Part shown: piece by piece, positions 54,191-63,564 of the stretch | Position numbering within the stretch: position 1 is the first letter of the stretch | How the letters are laid out: each line of letters begins with the position of its first letter | Assembly: GCF_000242455.2 (NCBI RefSeq) | Contig: NC_019892.1 | Coordinates: forward strand, 9,062,744 to 9,126,743 | From: Singulisphaera acidiphila DSM 18658 | Lineage (GTDB): Bacteria > Planctomycetota > Planctomycetia > Isosphaerales > Isosphaeraceae | Direction: 5' to 3' | DNA length: 64,000 bases | Program-made: the position numbers and the translations under genes | The notes under the pieces: generated by a model | Database searches by the model: none | What the model was told of the DNA's origin: nothing | The model's input: the letters and a program-made list of their open reading frames with translations, nothing else

Positions 54191-55591
54191 TCAGCGGCCG
54201 GGCGACTTGTTCCAGTACTGGACCAGATCGATCCGCGTAATGATATCGAGAACGATCCCGTCCGAGACGGCCAAGACCCCCGTATTGCCGGCCAAGAGAA
54301 GGCGATAGGCCTCGTCGAGATGGACCGAGACATCGACCTGCGGCAAGGGCCGCGCCATGATCTCGCCCAAGGTGACCTTGCTCGGGTCACCGCCGTCGTG
54401 CAAGGCGCGGGCGAGCGTAATCTCCTGAATGCTCCCGACCGCCTGGCCGTCGCGGAGCACCGGCAACTGCGAGATCCCAACCGACTGCAAGAGTTCGACC
54501 GCCATCGCAACCGTATCTTCCGGCCGGACCGAGACCAAGGCCCGCAAGCCGCGGGTCCGGAGCAGGTCGGCCACCGTATGCGGTGGCGGAACGTCCCACC
54601 CCAGGTGCTGCTCGGCCAGCCAGCGATCGTCAAAAAACTTGCTCATATAGTTCCGCCCCGTGTCGGGGCAGAGCGCCACGATCAGGTCGTCGGGGCCGAG
54701 CCGCCGGGCATAGCGGAGAGCAGCGGCCACGGCCGTACCGCTCGATCCGCCGGCGAGGATCCCCTCGCGCCTCGCCAAGGCCCGGGCGGTGTGAAACGAC
54801 TCGGCGTCACCGACCCGGACCCACTCGTCGACCATCTGACCGTTGAGCGTCTTGGGCACGAAGTCCTCACCGATCCCCTCAACCTTCCAGGGGCGAGGGG
54901 AATCGCCCGAGAGGACCGAGCCTTCGGGGTCGGCCCCGATGATCCGAACCTCGGGGTTTTGCTCTTTGAGGTAGCGGCCGACGCCGGAGATCGTCCCGCC
55001 GGTGCCGACCCCCGCGACGAAGGCGGTGATCCGCCCCTTGGTCTGCTCCCAGATCTCCGGACCGGTGGTGCGGTAATGGATTTCGGGATTCGCCAGGTTG
55101 CCGAACTGGTTCGGGCGCCAGGCGCCGGGGACCTCGCGTGCCAGGCGGTCGGCGACGCCGTTGTAGCTCTCGGGAGAGTCGGGGGGAACGCCCGTAGGCG
55201 TGATCACAATCTCAGCGCCATAGGCTTTGAGCAGGCGGATCTTCTCATCGCTCATCTTGTCGGGCAGGACGAAGATGCAGCGATAGCCCTTGATGGCCGC
55301 GGCCATCGCCAGCCCGACCCCGGTGTTGCCCGCCGTCGCCTCGATGATCGTGCCGCCCGGCCCGAGCCGCCCCGTGCGCTCGGCCTCGTCGATCATCGCA
55401 ATCCCGACGCGGTCCTTGATACTCCCGCCCGGGTTATTCCCCTCGACCTTGGCCCAGACCTGCGCCGGGAGCCCTTCGCCCAGGCGGAGGAGCCGGACGA
55501 GCGGTGTCTTGCCGACATAGTCGAGCAAGCTCTGCCCGGTCGTCCCCGTCTCGAGATCGGTTGCCATCCTGACCCCCTGCTCTTTTTCCAT
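54191..55591 (-). CDS. Cystathionine beta-synthase with CBS-domain pair
   Basis: The 466-residue protein has a fold-type II PLP domain: PLP lysine Lys59 in NNPGGSIKDR, EATAGNTGVGLA, and the phosphate loop GVGTGGTISGVG, then NQFGNLANPEIHY and GGSSGTAVAAAL. Residues about 340-460 are two CBS domains (VADLLRTRGLRALVSVRPEDTV and VTLGEIMARPLPQVDVSVHLDEA), which bind adenosyl ligands and regulate the enzyme in some organisms. It should condense serine and homocysteine to cystathionine; cysteine synthase activity is the alternative. GGGGAG lies six bases before the ATG at 55591; an ATG at 55567 with its own AGGGGG is also possible. Confidence 0.9.
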   Translation of the reverse strand: MEKEQGVRMATDLETGTTGQSLLDYVGKTPLVRLLRLGEGLPAQVWAKVEGNNPGGSIKDRVGIAMIDEAERTGRLGPGGTIIEATAGNTGVGLAMAAAIKGYRCIFVLPDKMSDEKIRLLKAYGAEIVITPTGVPPDSPESYNGVADRLAREVPGAWRPNQFGNLANPEIHYRTTGPEIWEQTKGRITAFVAGVGTGGTISGVGRYLKEQNPEVRIIGADPEGSVLSGDSPRPWKVEGIGEDFVPKTLNGQMVDEWVRVGDAESFHTARALARREGILAGGSSGTAVAAALRYARRLGPDDLIVALCPDTGRNYMSKFFDDRWLAEQHLGWDVPPPHTVADLLRTRGLRALVSVRPEDTVAMAVELLQSVGISQLPVLRDGQAVGSIQEITLARALHDGGDPSKVTLGEIMARPLPQVDVSVHLDEAYRLLLAGNTGVLAVSDGIVLDIITRIDLVQYWNKSPGR

Positions 55592-55889
55592 CTCAGGCTC
55601 CCCTCCACCTGGGAAAAAGCGACCGCGGCATATCGCGACGGCCCGAGATCCGGCAAAGGTGCGTCCGGCGGTCCCTCGCCAACTCTCACCATCGGTCCAC
55701 TGGCTTCACGGACTTCAAGAGAACACCCCTATCTTGATCGACCCCGTCGAGATTAATCAAGCCTCACTCGGTTTCACGGCCGGCTCGACCGAATTCCTCA
55801 TTGGGATTAACGCCTCTTGAAATGCGAACGGCCCGACCGCCGGGGTGAATCCCCAACGGCCGGGCCGGGCCGAACTAGACACTCCGTTT

Positions 55890-58800
55890 TCAATGAGACG
55901 CGTCAGGTAATGCGTGTGCTCCGTCACTCAACGCGCTGGAGTCACCGTTCTCCCCATTGCCGTTACCATTGGTCGGGTGATGATTCCCATGAGAATGGCT
56001 CAGGGCCTCCTCCGACCCGGCGGTCGTCGGCACCGGTTTCTGGGGATGACGCCACTCACTGAGGCGTTGCATGAGGACGTAGAAGACGGGGACGAAGAAG
56101 ACGGCCAAGACCGTCGCCGCGATCATCCCGCCGAAGACGGCCGTACCCAGCGAGCGCCGGCTGGCGGCCCCTGCGCCCGTGGCGTTGACCAGGGGATAAA
56201 TCCCCAGGATGAACGCGAACGAGGTCATCAAGATCGGCCGGAACCGGAGTCGCGAGGCCTCGATCGACGCGTCGATGATCGAACGGCCGTGAGCCCGCAG
56301 CTCGCGGGCAAACTCCACGATGAGGATCGCGTTCTTACTCGCCAGGGCGATGATCAAGACGATGCCGATCTGGGTATAGATATTGTTATCCATCCCCCGA
56401 ACCGCCACGGCAATCACCGTACCCAGGAGCGCCAGCGGCACGACGAGGATAACCGCCGCGGGCATCAGCCAGCTCTCGTATTGAGCGGCCAAGACGAGGT
56501 AGACCATCAAGACGGCCAGGGCGAAGACGTAGATCGACTGGGAGCCGACCTTCTTCTCCTGGTACGACATGGCGGTCCAGTCGTAACCCATGGAGGCGGG
56601 GAGCTTGCGGACAGCCATCTCCTCCATGAGCTTCATCGCCTGACCCGAGCTGTAACCAGAGGCCGCCGCCCCTGAGATCGAGGCCGAGGGGTAGAGGTTG
56701 TACCGCGGGATGATCTGCGGACCGAGCCGTTTCTCCACCTTGACGAGCGTGCCGAGCGGCACCATCTGCCCTTGCTTGTCTCGGACCTCGAGCCGGCGGA
56801 TGTCCTCCGCCTCGACCCGGAACCGCTGGTCGGCCTGGACCCGGACCTGATACGTCCGACCGAACCGGTTGAAGTCGTTGACGTAGGCGGAGCCAAGCGC
56901 CGTCTGGAGCGTGCCGAAGATCGTCTCGAGCGGAACGCCAAGGCTCTTCGCCTTCACCCGGTCGACGTCGGCATAGATCATCGGAACGCCCGAGCGGAAC
57001 GTGCTCTTCAGGCCGGCCAGGCCGGTCTGCCCGCTACCGCTGGCAAGCATCTCGTCGAGCACCTGCTGGAGCTCTGAGAGGCCAACCCCCGCGCGGTCCT
57101 CAATCTGCATCTGGAACCCGCCCGAGACGCCAAGCCCTTGAATGGCCGGCGGCGGGAAGGCGAAGACCATCGCCTCGCGGACTTGCTGGACCTGGCCCAT
57201 GAAGTTGCCGAGGATCTCATCCTGGCTCTGGCCTGGCTTCCCCTCACGCTCTTCCCAGGGCGTATAGGTGATGTAAATGGCCGCGGCGTTGGACGCGATC
57301 GCCTGGTCGAGGATCGACTGCCCTCCAATCAGGAACCAGCCCTTGACACCGGGGGTCTTCCTGAGAATGGCGCTCACCTTATCGACAACCGCTCGCGTCC
57401 GAATCTGAGAGGAAGCGTCGGGCAACTGAATCCCGACGATCGCATACCCTTGGTCTTCGGTGGGGAGGAACCCGGTCGGCAACTTGGTGAACCACCAGCC
57501 GGTGAACCCGACGAGAATGACGAAGAGCAGCATCATCGGCGCGACATGCCGGACGAGCCGGCGGATGATCGCGGTATAGATGGCCTCGCAGCGGTTATAG
57601 ACCGCGTTGAACCCCCGGTAGAAGAAGTTCTTCTTCTCCTTGGTCGGCCGGAGATAGACCGCGCACTGGGCGGGCTTGAGGGTCACGGCGTTGATGGCGC
57701 TGATGACCGCAGTGGCAGCAATGGTCAGGGCGAACTGACGATAGAGTTGGCCGGTGATCCCACCGAGGAAGGCGGTCGGAAGAAAGACGGCCATCAAGAC
57801 GAGGGTGATGCCGATGACCGGCCCGATCACCTCGGACATCGCCTTGATCGTCGCTTCCCTCGGAGCAAGCTTACCGCGATCGATATGGTGGACGGCGTTC
57901 TCGACGATCACGATCGCGTCGTCAACGACGATGCCGATGGCCAAGACCAGGCCGAAAAGGGTCAGCATGTTGACCGAGAAGCCGAGCATCCCCATGGCCG
58001 CGAACGCGCCGATGATCGTCACCGGCACGGTCGTCGCGGGAATCAGAACCGCCCGCCAATCCTGGAGGAAGACCAGGATGACGATCAGAACGAGCACGCC
58101 CGCCTCGAAGAGGGTTTTGTAGACCTCATGAATCGACTCATCAACGAAGATGGTCGTGTTAAACGGAATAATATAATCCAGGCCGTCGGGGAACGAGGGC
58201 CTGAGCGCCTTCATGGCGGCCTCGACCTTCTTGGCGACGTCGAGGGCATTGGCGCCTGGGAGTTGGAAGACAGCCAGGGTTCCCGCCGGCTTGCCGCTAA
58301 TTTCGCACCACTGGTCATAGACCTGCGATCCGAGCTCAACGCGGGCGACGTCCTTGACCCGGGTCAGCCGGGCGGCACCGCCGCTGCTGTCGTCGACGTT
58401 GTCGAAGCTGCTGTCGTCCGCCTTGACGATGATGTTGCCGAACTGCTCGGGATCGCTCAGGCGACCCAGGGTCGTGACGTTGTACTGAAACCCCTGGTTT
58501 TTCGCCGAGGGATATTGGCCGACCTGGCCGGCCGCCACCTGGACGTTCTGTTCGCGGACCGCGAGGAGGACGTCCTCGGTGGTCAGGTTGCGGGCCTTGA
58601 GCTTCTCGGGGTCGAGCCAGATTCGCATCCCGTAGTTGCTGCTGCCGATGACCATGACCTCGCCGACCCCGTAGATCCGGCTCAGCTCATCCTTGATCCG
58701 GAGCGAGGCGTAATTGCTCAAGTAGAGGTCGTCGTAGCGGTCATCGGGCGAAATCAAGGAGACCGCCATGATGATGTTGGTCGACTGCTTCTTGGCGGTA

Positions 58801-59180
58801 ACCCCCTGCCTCTGGACCTCTTGCGGCAGCCTCGGCAGAGCGACGGCCAGCCGGTTCTGCACGAGCACCTGGGCCTCGTCGAGGTCGGTGCCGACCTCGA
58901 AGGTCACCGTCAGCTTGTACGAGCCGTCGCTGGAGCAGGTGGAGGACATGTAGAGCATGCCCTGCACCCCGTTGACCTCCTGCTCGACGGGCGACGCCAC
59001 CGTGTCGGCCAGCACCTTGGCGTCCGCACCCGGATAGACCGTCGCGACCAGGACCGTGGGCGGCGTGATGTCGGGATAGCGCTCGATCGGCAGGCCATAG
59101 AGCGTGACGATGCCGACGAGCATCGTCAGGATGGCGATCACGTTGGCGAAGATCGGGCGATCAATAAAAAAGCGAGACAT
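55890..59180 (-). CDS. RND multidrug efflux permease (HAE1/AcrB-like), second system
   Basis: The 1096-residue protein begins MSRFFIDRPIFANVIAILTMLVG and has the duplicated RND architecture with GLVLAIGIVVDDAIVIVENAVHH in helix 4, bearing the proton-relay Asp pair. It follows its adaptor gene by 16 bases. The C-terminal tail is rich in His, Asn and Gly (HSHGNHHPTNGNGNGENGD), which could bind metal but is probably disordered. It is related to, but clearly distinct from, the pump at 19008. Confidence 0.92.
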   Translation of the reverse strand: MSRFFIDRPIFANVIAILTMLVGIVTLYGLPIERYPDITPPTVLVATVYPGADAKVLADTVASPVEQEVNGVQGMLYMSSTCSSDGSYKLTVTFEVGTDLDEAQVLVQNRLAVALPRLPQEVQRQGVTAKKQSTNIIMAVSLISPDDRYDDLYLSNYASLRIKDELSRIYGVGEVMVIGSSNYGMRIWLDPEKLKARNLTTEDVLLAVREQNVQVAAGQVGQYPSAKNQGFQYNVTTLGRLSDPEQFGNIIVKADDSSFDNVDDSSGGAARLTRVKDVARVELGSQVYDQWCEISGKPAGTLAVFQLPGANALDVAKKVEAAMKALRPSFPDGLDYIIPFNTTIFVDESIHEVYKTLFEAGVLVLIVILVFLQDWRAVLIPATTVPVTIIGAFAAMGMLGFSVNMLTLFGLVLAIGIVVDDAIVIVENAVHHIDRGKLAPREATIKAMSEVIGPVIGITLVLMAVFLPTAFLGGITGQLYRQFALTIAATAVISAINAVTLKPAQCAVYLRPTKEKKNFFYRGFNAVYNRCEAIYTAIIRRLVRHVAPMMLLFVILVGFTGWWFTKLPTGFLPTEDQGYAIVGIQLPDASSQIRTRAVVDKVSAILRKTPGVKGWFLIGGQSILDQAIASNAAAIYITYTPWEEREGKPGQSQDEILGNFMGQVQQVREAMVFAFPPPAIQGLGVSGGFQMQIEDRAGVGLSELQQVLDEMLASGSGQTGLAGLKSTFRSGVPMIYADVDRVKAKSLGVPLETIFGTLQTALGSAYVNDFNRFGRTYQVRVQADQRFRVEAEDIRRLEVRDKQGQMVPLGTLVKVEKRLGPQIIPRYNLYPSASISGAAASGYSSGQAMKLMEEMAVRKLPASMGYDWTAMSYQEKKVGSQSIYVFALAVLMVYLVLAAQYESWLMPAAVILVVPLALLGTVIAVAVRGMDNNIYTQIGIVLIIALASKNAILIVEFARELRAHGRSIIDASIEASRLRFRPILMTSFAFILGIYPLVNATGAGAASRRSLGTAVFGGMIAATVLAVFFVPVFYVLMQRLSEWRHPQKPVPTTAGSEEALSHSHGNHHPTNGNGNGENGDSSALSDGAHALPDASH

Positions 59181-59196
59181 GATAGCTTAAGGATCC

Positions 59197-60534
59197 TCAG
59201 GAGCGGGGGGCATCCTCGGCAACGGCGATCGACTTGCCCGTTTCCGGCGCGAACATCGGCTTCACTTTCGCCTTGGGGCGAGCCCGGAGCAAACCATCAA
59301 CGATCACGCGATCGTTGGGCTTGATTTTCCCCTCGACCACGCGAAGGTCGTCGACCTGGGCGCCGGCCTTGACCGCGCGATACTCGACCACGTCGTCCGC
59401 GCCCACCACCAAGAGGTACTGCCCCGACTGGTCGGTCCCCAGCGCCCGTTCGGGAACGAGCAAGGCCTCCTTCTGCTGGTCGGTCGGCACCCGGACCCGC
59501 ACGAACAGGCCCGGCAGAATCATCCCGTCCGGGTTGGCAAAGACGCCTCGCACCCGGATCGTCCCCGTCCCCGGGTCGACCCCGGGATCCTGGTAATCAA
59601 TCAGACCTCGATGCGGGTACCCCTTCTCGTTGGCCAGTCCCAGCTCGATCGGCTCCTGGCTCTCGGTCCCATCGGCCTGGGCACCCATCCGGTTCTTCGA
59701 CCGGAGCAAGTCGAGCTCGTTCACGTTGACATAAGCATAAATCGGGTCGATCTTGACGATCGTGGCCAAGAGCGATGCCTGGCCGTCACCCACCAGATTG
59801 CCCACCTGATAGTTGACCCGGCTGATCCGACCGTCGATCGGGGCCGTCATCCGGCAGTAGCTAAGCTCGATCTCGGCCGTTCGGACCGCAGACTTGGCCG
59901 CGCCGACGTTGGCTTCGGAGACGAGGATATTGGTTTCGTAGTCCGCTTCCGCCTGATCGAAGCTGGCGCGGTCCGACTCGACCTGCGCCTCGTTCTTCTT
60001 GCGATTCGCCTCGGCCTGGTCCATCTCCTCGCGCGAGCCTGCCCCACGTCCCGAGAGGTTGCGTTGGCGCGTCTCGGCGACCCTTGCCAGTTGCAGTTGC
60101 GATTCGTCGAGCGCCAGTTGCGCCTTGGCAACTTCACGGGCCCGCGACTGCTTGGCCTTGGTGAAGTTGGCCTCGGCCTCGGCCAGCCGGGTCTTGGCCT
60201 GATCCAGAGCCAGGCGGAACGGTTCCTCATCGATCACCATGAGGAGTTCCCCCACCTTGACGATCGCCCCTTCTTTGAAGAGCCGCTCCTTGAGGAAGCC
60301 TTTGACCCGGGCACGGATATCGACCGACATGACCGGCTGGGCCGTTCCGGTCGCCTCGAAGTAATTCATCACGTCTTGCGTCACCGGCGTGGCGACCGTC
60401 ACTTCCGGGGGCGGTGGTTCGACGTAGCTGTTCTTCTGCTCACAACCTGCGACGAGGCCGATGAGCATCCCAACAGCCCACCAAGGGCGGGTCGCGGGTG
60501 TCGTCCCCGATGCCGATTCAGACCTCGATGCCAT
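59197..60534 (-). CDS. RND efflux periplasmic adaptor lipoprotein, second system
   Basis: The 445-residue protein has a lipobox (LIGLVAGC) and the membrane-fusion-protein order: lipoyl half VDIRARVKGFLKERLFKEGAIVKVG, a long alpha-hairpin, second lipoyl half CRMTAPIDGRISRVNYQVGNLV, beta-barrel with PGTGTIRVRGVFANPDGMILPGLFVRVRVP, and a C-terminal domain. It feeds substrate to the RND pump encoded next. GGGAG lies seven bases before the ATG at 60534 (60537 also possible). Transcription starts within a region holding two TetR operators. Confidence 0.88.
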   Translation of the reverse strand: MASRSESASGTTPATRPWWAVGMLIGLVAGCEQKNSYVEPPPPEVTVATPVTQDVMNYFEATGTAQPVMSVDIRARVKGFLKERLFKEGAIVKVGELLMVIDEEPFRLALDQAKTRLAEAEANFTKAKQSRAREVAKAQLALDESQLQLARVAETRQRNLSGRGAGSREEMDQAEANRKKNEAQVESDRASFDQAEADYETNILVSEANVGAAKSAVRTAEIELSYCRMTAPIDGRISRVNYQVGNLVGDGQASLLATIVKIDPIYAYVNVNELDLLRSKNRMGAQADGTESQEPIELGLANEKGYPHRGLIDYQDPGVDPGTGTIRVRGVFANPDGMILPGLFVRVRVPTDQQKEALLVPERALGTDQSGQYLLVVGADDVVEYRAVKAGAQVDDLRVVEGKIKPNDRVIVDGLLRARPKAKVKPMFAPETGKSIAVAEDAPRS

Positions 60535-60554
60535 CATCTGTCTCCCGACGACCC

Positions 60555-60570
60555 TTGACCAAGCGGTCAA
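60555..60570. promoter_or_regulatory. TetR operator A
   Basis: TTGACCAAGCGGTCAA is a perfect TTGACC-N4-GGTCAA dyad between the adaptor ATG and its promoter. Confidence 0.85.
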
Positions 60571-60575
60571 TAATA

Positions 60576-60591
60576 TTGACCGAATGGTCAA
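60576..60591. promoter_or_regulatory. TetR operator B
   Basis: TTGACCGAATGGTCAA has the same dyad as operator A, with centres 21 bases (two helical turns) apart, suggesting cooperative binding of two dimers on one face. Confidence 0.85.
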
Positions 60592-60592
60592 T

Positions 60593-60620
60593 ATTCTAGA
60601 TCGATCAACAAAATCGTCAA
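60593..60620 (-). promoter_or_regulatory. Predicted promoter of the second RND operon
   Basis: On the minus strand TTGACG (60615-60620) and TAGAAT (60593-60598) are separated by 16 bases. Operators A and B lie immediately downstream, over the start site, so repressor would block initiation. Confidence 0.6.
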
Positions 60621-60683
60621 GAGGGTTACTAACCCCCCTATCATTCCATCTGGTGAGCGAAATGCTCGTTTGGCCGTGTCAGA

Positions 60684-60712
60684 TTGACGGGGCTCGCGGC
60701 CGTCGATACGCT
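60684..60712 (+). promoter_or_regulatory. Predicted promoter of the TetR gene
   Basis: TTGACG and TACGCT are separated by 17 bases. Operator C begins at the last base of the -10 element, implying autorepression. The -10 match is modest. Confidence 0.45.
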
Positions 60713-60727
60713 TGACCAAACGGTCAA
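60712..60727. promoter_or_regulatory. TetR operator C
   Basis: TTGACCAAACGGTCAA repeats the dyad of operators A and B and lies just upstream of the TetR ribosome site. Confidence 0.85.
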
Positions 60728-60742
60728 CAAGGGGAGACAACG

Positions 60743-61375
60743 ATGACGGACGAGTGCCATCGCGGCCGAGATGCGGAGAGCACACGGGCCACCGTGATCG
60801 ACGCTGCGGGGCGACTCTTCGCCGAGCGCGGGTTCGCCGCGACGTCGATGCGCGACATCTCGGCGGCCTCCGGAATCTCCCATCCGTTGATCCATCATCA
60901 TTTCGGCAGCAAGGAAGACCTCTACGTGGCGGTCAAGCGCCACATGGTCGAAGGCTACGCCCGGCGGTTCCCGGTCGCCGCCCGCGCCACGAACCGGCCC
61001 TTGAGCGTGCGGGCGGAGATGCGCCGACTCATGACCTACCTCAGTGAGAACGAGGTCATGTTCCGGCTCTGCGCCTGGGCTCGGCTCGAAGGCGACATCA
61101 AAGTCTGGCCCGGCGAGCCCGACCTGCTGGACACACTCCGCAGCCGGATCAAGGCCGCCCAGCGCCGGCATCTGATCCGCACCGATCTCGATCCGGCCAC
61201 CCTCAGCCTGATGATCCTCGGCCTAATCTACTTTTGGGTCGAAAATCGCGCCCACTTCGCCGAGCGGTTCAAGGGAACGATCGACGATGATTCGTTCCTC
61301 CGCCAAGCCATCGCCCTGGTCGAGCAAGGCGTGAAGCCCTGCGCCAATAGCCCCAAGCCTGCCGCCGAAGCGTGA
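60743..61375 (+). CDS. TetR-family repressor of the second RND operon
   Basis: The 210-residue protein has a TetR helix-turn-helix, STRATVIDAAGRLFAERGFAA, MRDISAASGISHPLIHHHFG, SKEDLYVAVKRHMVE, in residues 12-75 and a helical ligand domain. AGGGGAG precedes the ATG. It is divergent from the adaptor/pump genes, with three identical-type operators in between, so it very likely represses itself and the pump. The ligand domain resembles that of the TetR at 22311 (both have a LRI/FRLCAWAxLEGD-like stretch), suggesting the two repressors are paralogues. Confidence 0.9.
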   Translation: MTDECHRGRDAESTRATVIDAAGRLFAERGFAATSMRDISAASGISHPLIHHHFGSKEDLYVAVKRHMVEGYARRFPVAARATNRPLSVRAEMRRLMTYLSENEVMFRLCAWARLEGDIKVWPGEPDLLDTLRSRIKAAQRRHLIRTDLDPATLSLMILGLIYFWVENRAHFAERFKGTIDDDSFLRQAIALVEQGVKPCANSPKPAAEA

Positions 61376-61592
61376 CCGCCCAGCCAAGAGAAAGCCGGGC
61401 TCAACGTTCGCCGCAACGAACTCCAAAGACAGGCCGATGGCAAAATCGGTTCGCGCGCCGATTTCTTTTTTCTTAAGGCTTGCACATCCGAAGCAGGATT
61501 CGAGAGCGGTTTCTGGAGGGATTGCGTCGCGTTCGCGAACCTCGCTCAACCTGCTTCACCGCCTCGACGAAGTCCCAAGGCCAACCCCTCGT

Positions 61593-62252
61593 TCACAAGA
61601 TCACACCATTCCACCGGAGGATTTCGGTCCCGAGCATGACGAGCCCGACCCCCACCGTCGAACAGGCGAACCAAACCCAGAGGTCGTCCCAGCGGGTGAC
61701 AACATAGTAAGCGGTGTAGAACGGGATGGCGAGGTAGAGCAAGCCATAGAGAACGTCCTCGCGAAACGCCCCATAGGCCCCGACTCCGAACCCAAACAGC
61801 ACCATGAGCGTGCCGAGCGCCAACAGCACGGATCCCACGAGGATCGGCCCGCGCGGGGCGAACAAGGCGATTGCGGCAAGGACGAGCACGGTGCCCCCTC
61901 CTACCCGACCCAGCCACTTTCCCCAGGCGAAACCGGGTTCGTGTTCGCGTTCGCGGCGGGGCCTCGGACTTGCCGCGGGCTCGATCGGCCGCCGCTTACG
62001 GCGCGTGGTGAAGACCGACGGCTCATCGCCCCGGGCCCGAACAAAGGTTGAGGTAGGTTCCAGGCTGATCTCAGCCGCATCGACCGGCACCTCGAGCGGC
62101 TCGTCCAGAGAGTAAGTCTCAGGGTGCGACGCGCCCGACTTCGGGATCGTGAACCGATGATTGCAGTGCTTGCAACGGCCCGGCCTGCCGGAGAAGGCGG
62201 CATCGACGGAACTCGCCGCACCACAGGATGGGCAGGTCAAGGGGATCTTCAT
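61593..62252 (-). CDS. Zinc-ribbon membrane protein of unknown function
   Basis: The 219-residue protein begins MKIPLTCPSCGAASSVDAAFSG and RCKHCNHRFTIP, a CPxC...CxxC zinc-ribbon (residues 7-33). A charged, probably disordered linker follows to about 105, then three to four transmembrane helices (TVLVLAAIALFA, ILVGSVLLALGTLMVLFGFGVGAYGAF, LYLAIPFYTAYYVV, WVWFACSTVGVGLVMLG). Such ribbon-linker-membrane proteins are frequent in planctomycetes with no known role. The start at 62252 is chosen to begin at the zinc ribbon; no strong ribosome site is visible. Confidence 0.7.
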   Translation of the reverse strand: MKIPLTCPSCGAASSVDAAFSGRPGRCKHCNHRFTIPKSGASHPETYSLDEPLEVPVDAAEISLEPTSTFVRARGDEPSVFTTRRKRRPIEPAASPRPRREREHEPGFAWGKWLGRVGGGTVLVLAAIALFAPRGPILVGSVLLALGTLMVLFGFGVGAYGAFREDVLYGLLYLAIPFYTAYYVVTRWDDLWVWFACSTVGVGLVMLGTEILRWNGVIL

Positions 62253-62567
62253 CGTACGATGGCCGGCCGAGGTCATTGGTTCAGAGACGGACACGTTCAA
62301 GCGTCAGTTCCAGGTTGTTCGCACCGACAGGGCCGTTCTTTCGGACGCACCTGGAAAATCCAGCGCTTTTCCGCATGAGAGTATCCCAGAAAGCCATGCG
62401 GATTTGCCGAGCGTCCTCCATACCAGAGACACGGCTCACAGCGACGACCACCCTCGAACCAGCATCCGCCCGCGGTCACAGCAACGAAAGAAACGTCCAG
62501 ACCAACGAAAAGAACGTCCACCTGTTTGAGCGATCGCCGGCGGGTTCATAGTAGCCCCGGAGCGACT

Positions 62568-62626
62568 GTGTTGAAAACCAGGGTTCTTGACGGTCCTGTG
62601 CCACGGAAAACCCCAGTTTTCAACAC
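62568..62626. repeat. Imperfect inverted repeat, GTGTTGAAAAC type
   Basis: Arms at 62568-62585 and 62609-62626 pair at 16 of 18 positions. It borders the repeat array that follows and may be its left edge. No gene is present from 62253 to 63564. Confidence 0.65.
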
Positions 62627-62654
62627 TTTCGCTTTGGGTTCTGCGAACATACAA

Positions 62655-63345
62655 GGGGCGACCGTTAATAGCCAGGGGTGAAACCCATGGAAACAGGATA
62701 AGCTCAAATCTAAATGACTTGCAGCCCCGGAGGGGCGACCGTTTTCAGCCAGGGGTGAAACCCCTGGAATCGATTCAGCATACCATGATCATACAGCCCT
62801 GAAAGGGCGACCGTCGAAAGAGGCCACACGCATTTCACGGTCGCCCTTTCAGGGCTGCAATAACATTCTGATACAAGTTCTCCATGTCTCCAGGGGTTTC
62901 ACCCCTGGCTAGAAACGGTCGCCCCTTCGGGGCTGCAAAACATTCTGATACAAATTCTCCATGTCTCCAGGGGTTTCACCTCAATGCTTTAAACGGTCGC
63001 CCCTCGGAACGCTGACGCAACAACTTCCTGATTTCTGTGGGAACGGGTGGTTCAGTACCGGGAAGTTGTTGCGTCAGCGTTCCAAGGGGCGACCGTCAAA
63101 AGGCTGCCATGCCCCTGGCAAGCGTTCTCGCGAACCGGAAAGGCGCCACCACCAGTCACGGCAAAGGCCGCCATGCCACTGGCACGTGTAGCCCACGGCA
63201 CGACAGGACGAAACTGACGCAACTCGTCAGCAAACAGCTTCGATCACTCCTTGCTAACAACCATCAATTTCACCGTTCCGAAAAAGTGCAGGCCAAAGCC
63301 GACCCTGCACATTTGACAGTCGCCCCTCCAGGGCTGCAATGAACC
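62655..63345. repeat. Array of GCAGCCCC...GGGGCGACCGT / CCAGGGGTGAAACCCC palindromic units
   Basis: Short units recur in both orientations: GGGGCGACCGT-type units at about 62655, 62721, 62793, 63086, and their complements ACGGTCGCCC at about 62837, 62915, 62993 and (diverged) 63305. Several are followed by a second palindrome, CCAGGGGTGAAACCCCTGG. CTCCATGTCTCCAGGGGTTTCACC is repeated twice. Spacers vary in length and sequence, so this is not CRISPR. Such units resemble REP/MITE elements, which I recall from planctomycetes and other phyla. Confidence 0.75.
62993..63096. repeat. 36-base near-perfect inverted repeat inside the array
   Basis: Arms at 62993-63028 and 63061-63096 are reverse complements with one mismatch, around a 32-base spacer. 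The outer 12 bases are the array unit ACGGTCGCCCCT; the inner 23 bases (starting GGAACGCTGACG) are a perfect separate repeat. This has the form of a miniature inverted-repeat element. Confidence 0.85.
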
Positions 63346-63564
63346 CGCTCGCCGGGAAGACTTCACACGCATCACCTTTCTGCCCCTCTCTTCTTTCAAG
63401 AAAGTTGCAAGCGAACGACCTCGACAGACCAGAAGATTGAAGCGAGCAGAAAACGCGACCTTTTTTTCGAAAGCTCATTCTTTTTTTCGAGAAAGTCGAG
63501 ACGGTCGGCCGGCCCGGGCCCTTATATCAGGTGGATGAACGAAGTCGATGGAAGGGGAGTCATC

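Noticed and set aside
57138..59324. 728-codon plus-strand open frame opposite the second RND gene
   Set aside because: Antisense shadow of a certain RND gene, with low-complexity Arg/Asp/His composition.
62655..63345. Regularly recurring repeats considered as a CRISPR array
   Set aside because: Units occur in both orientations, spacing is irregular and no cas genes are present.
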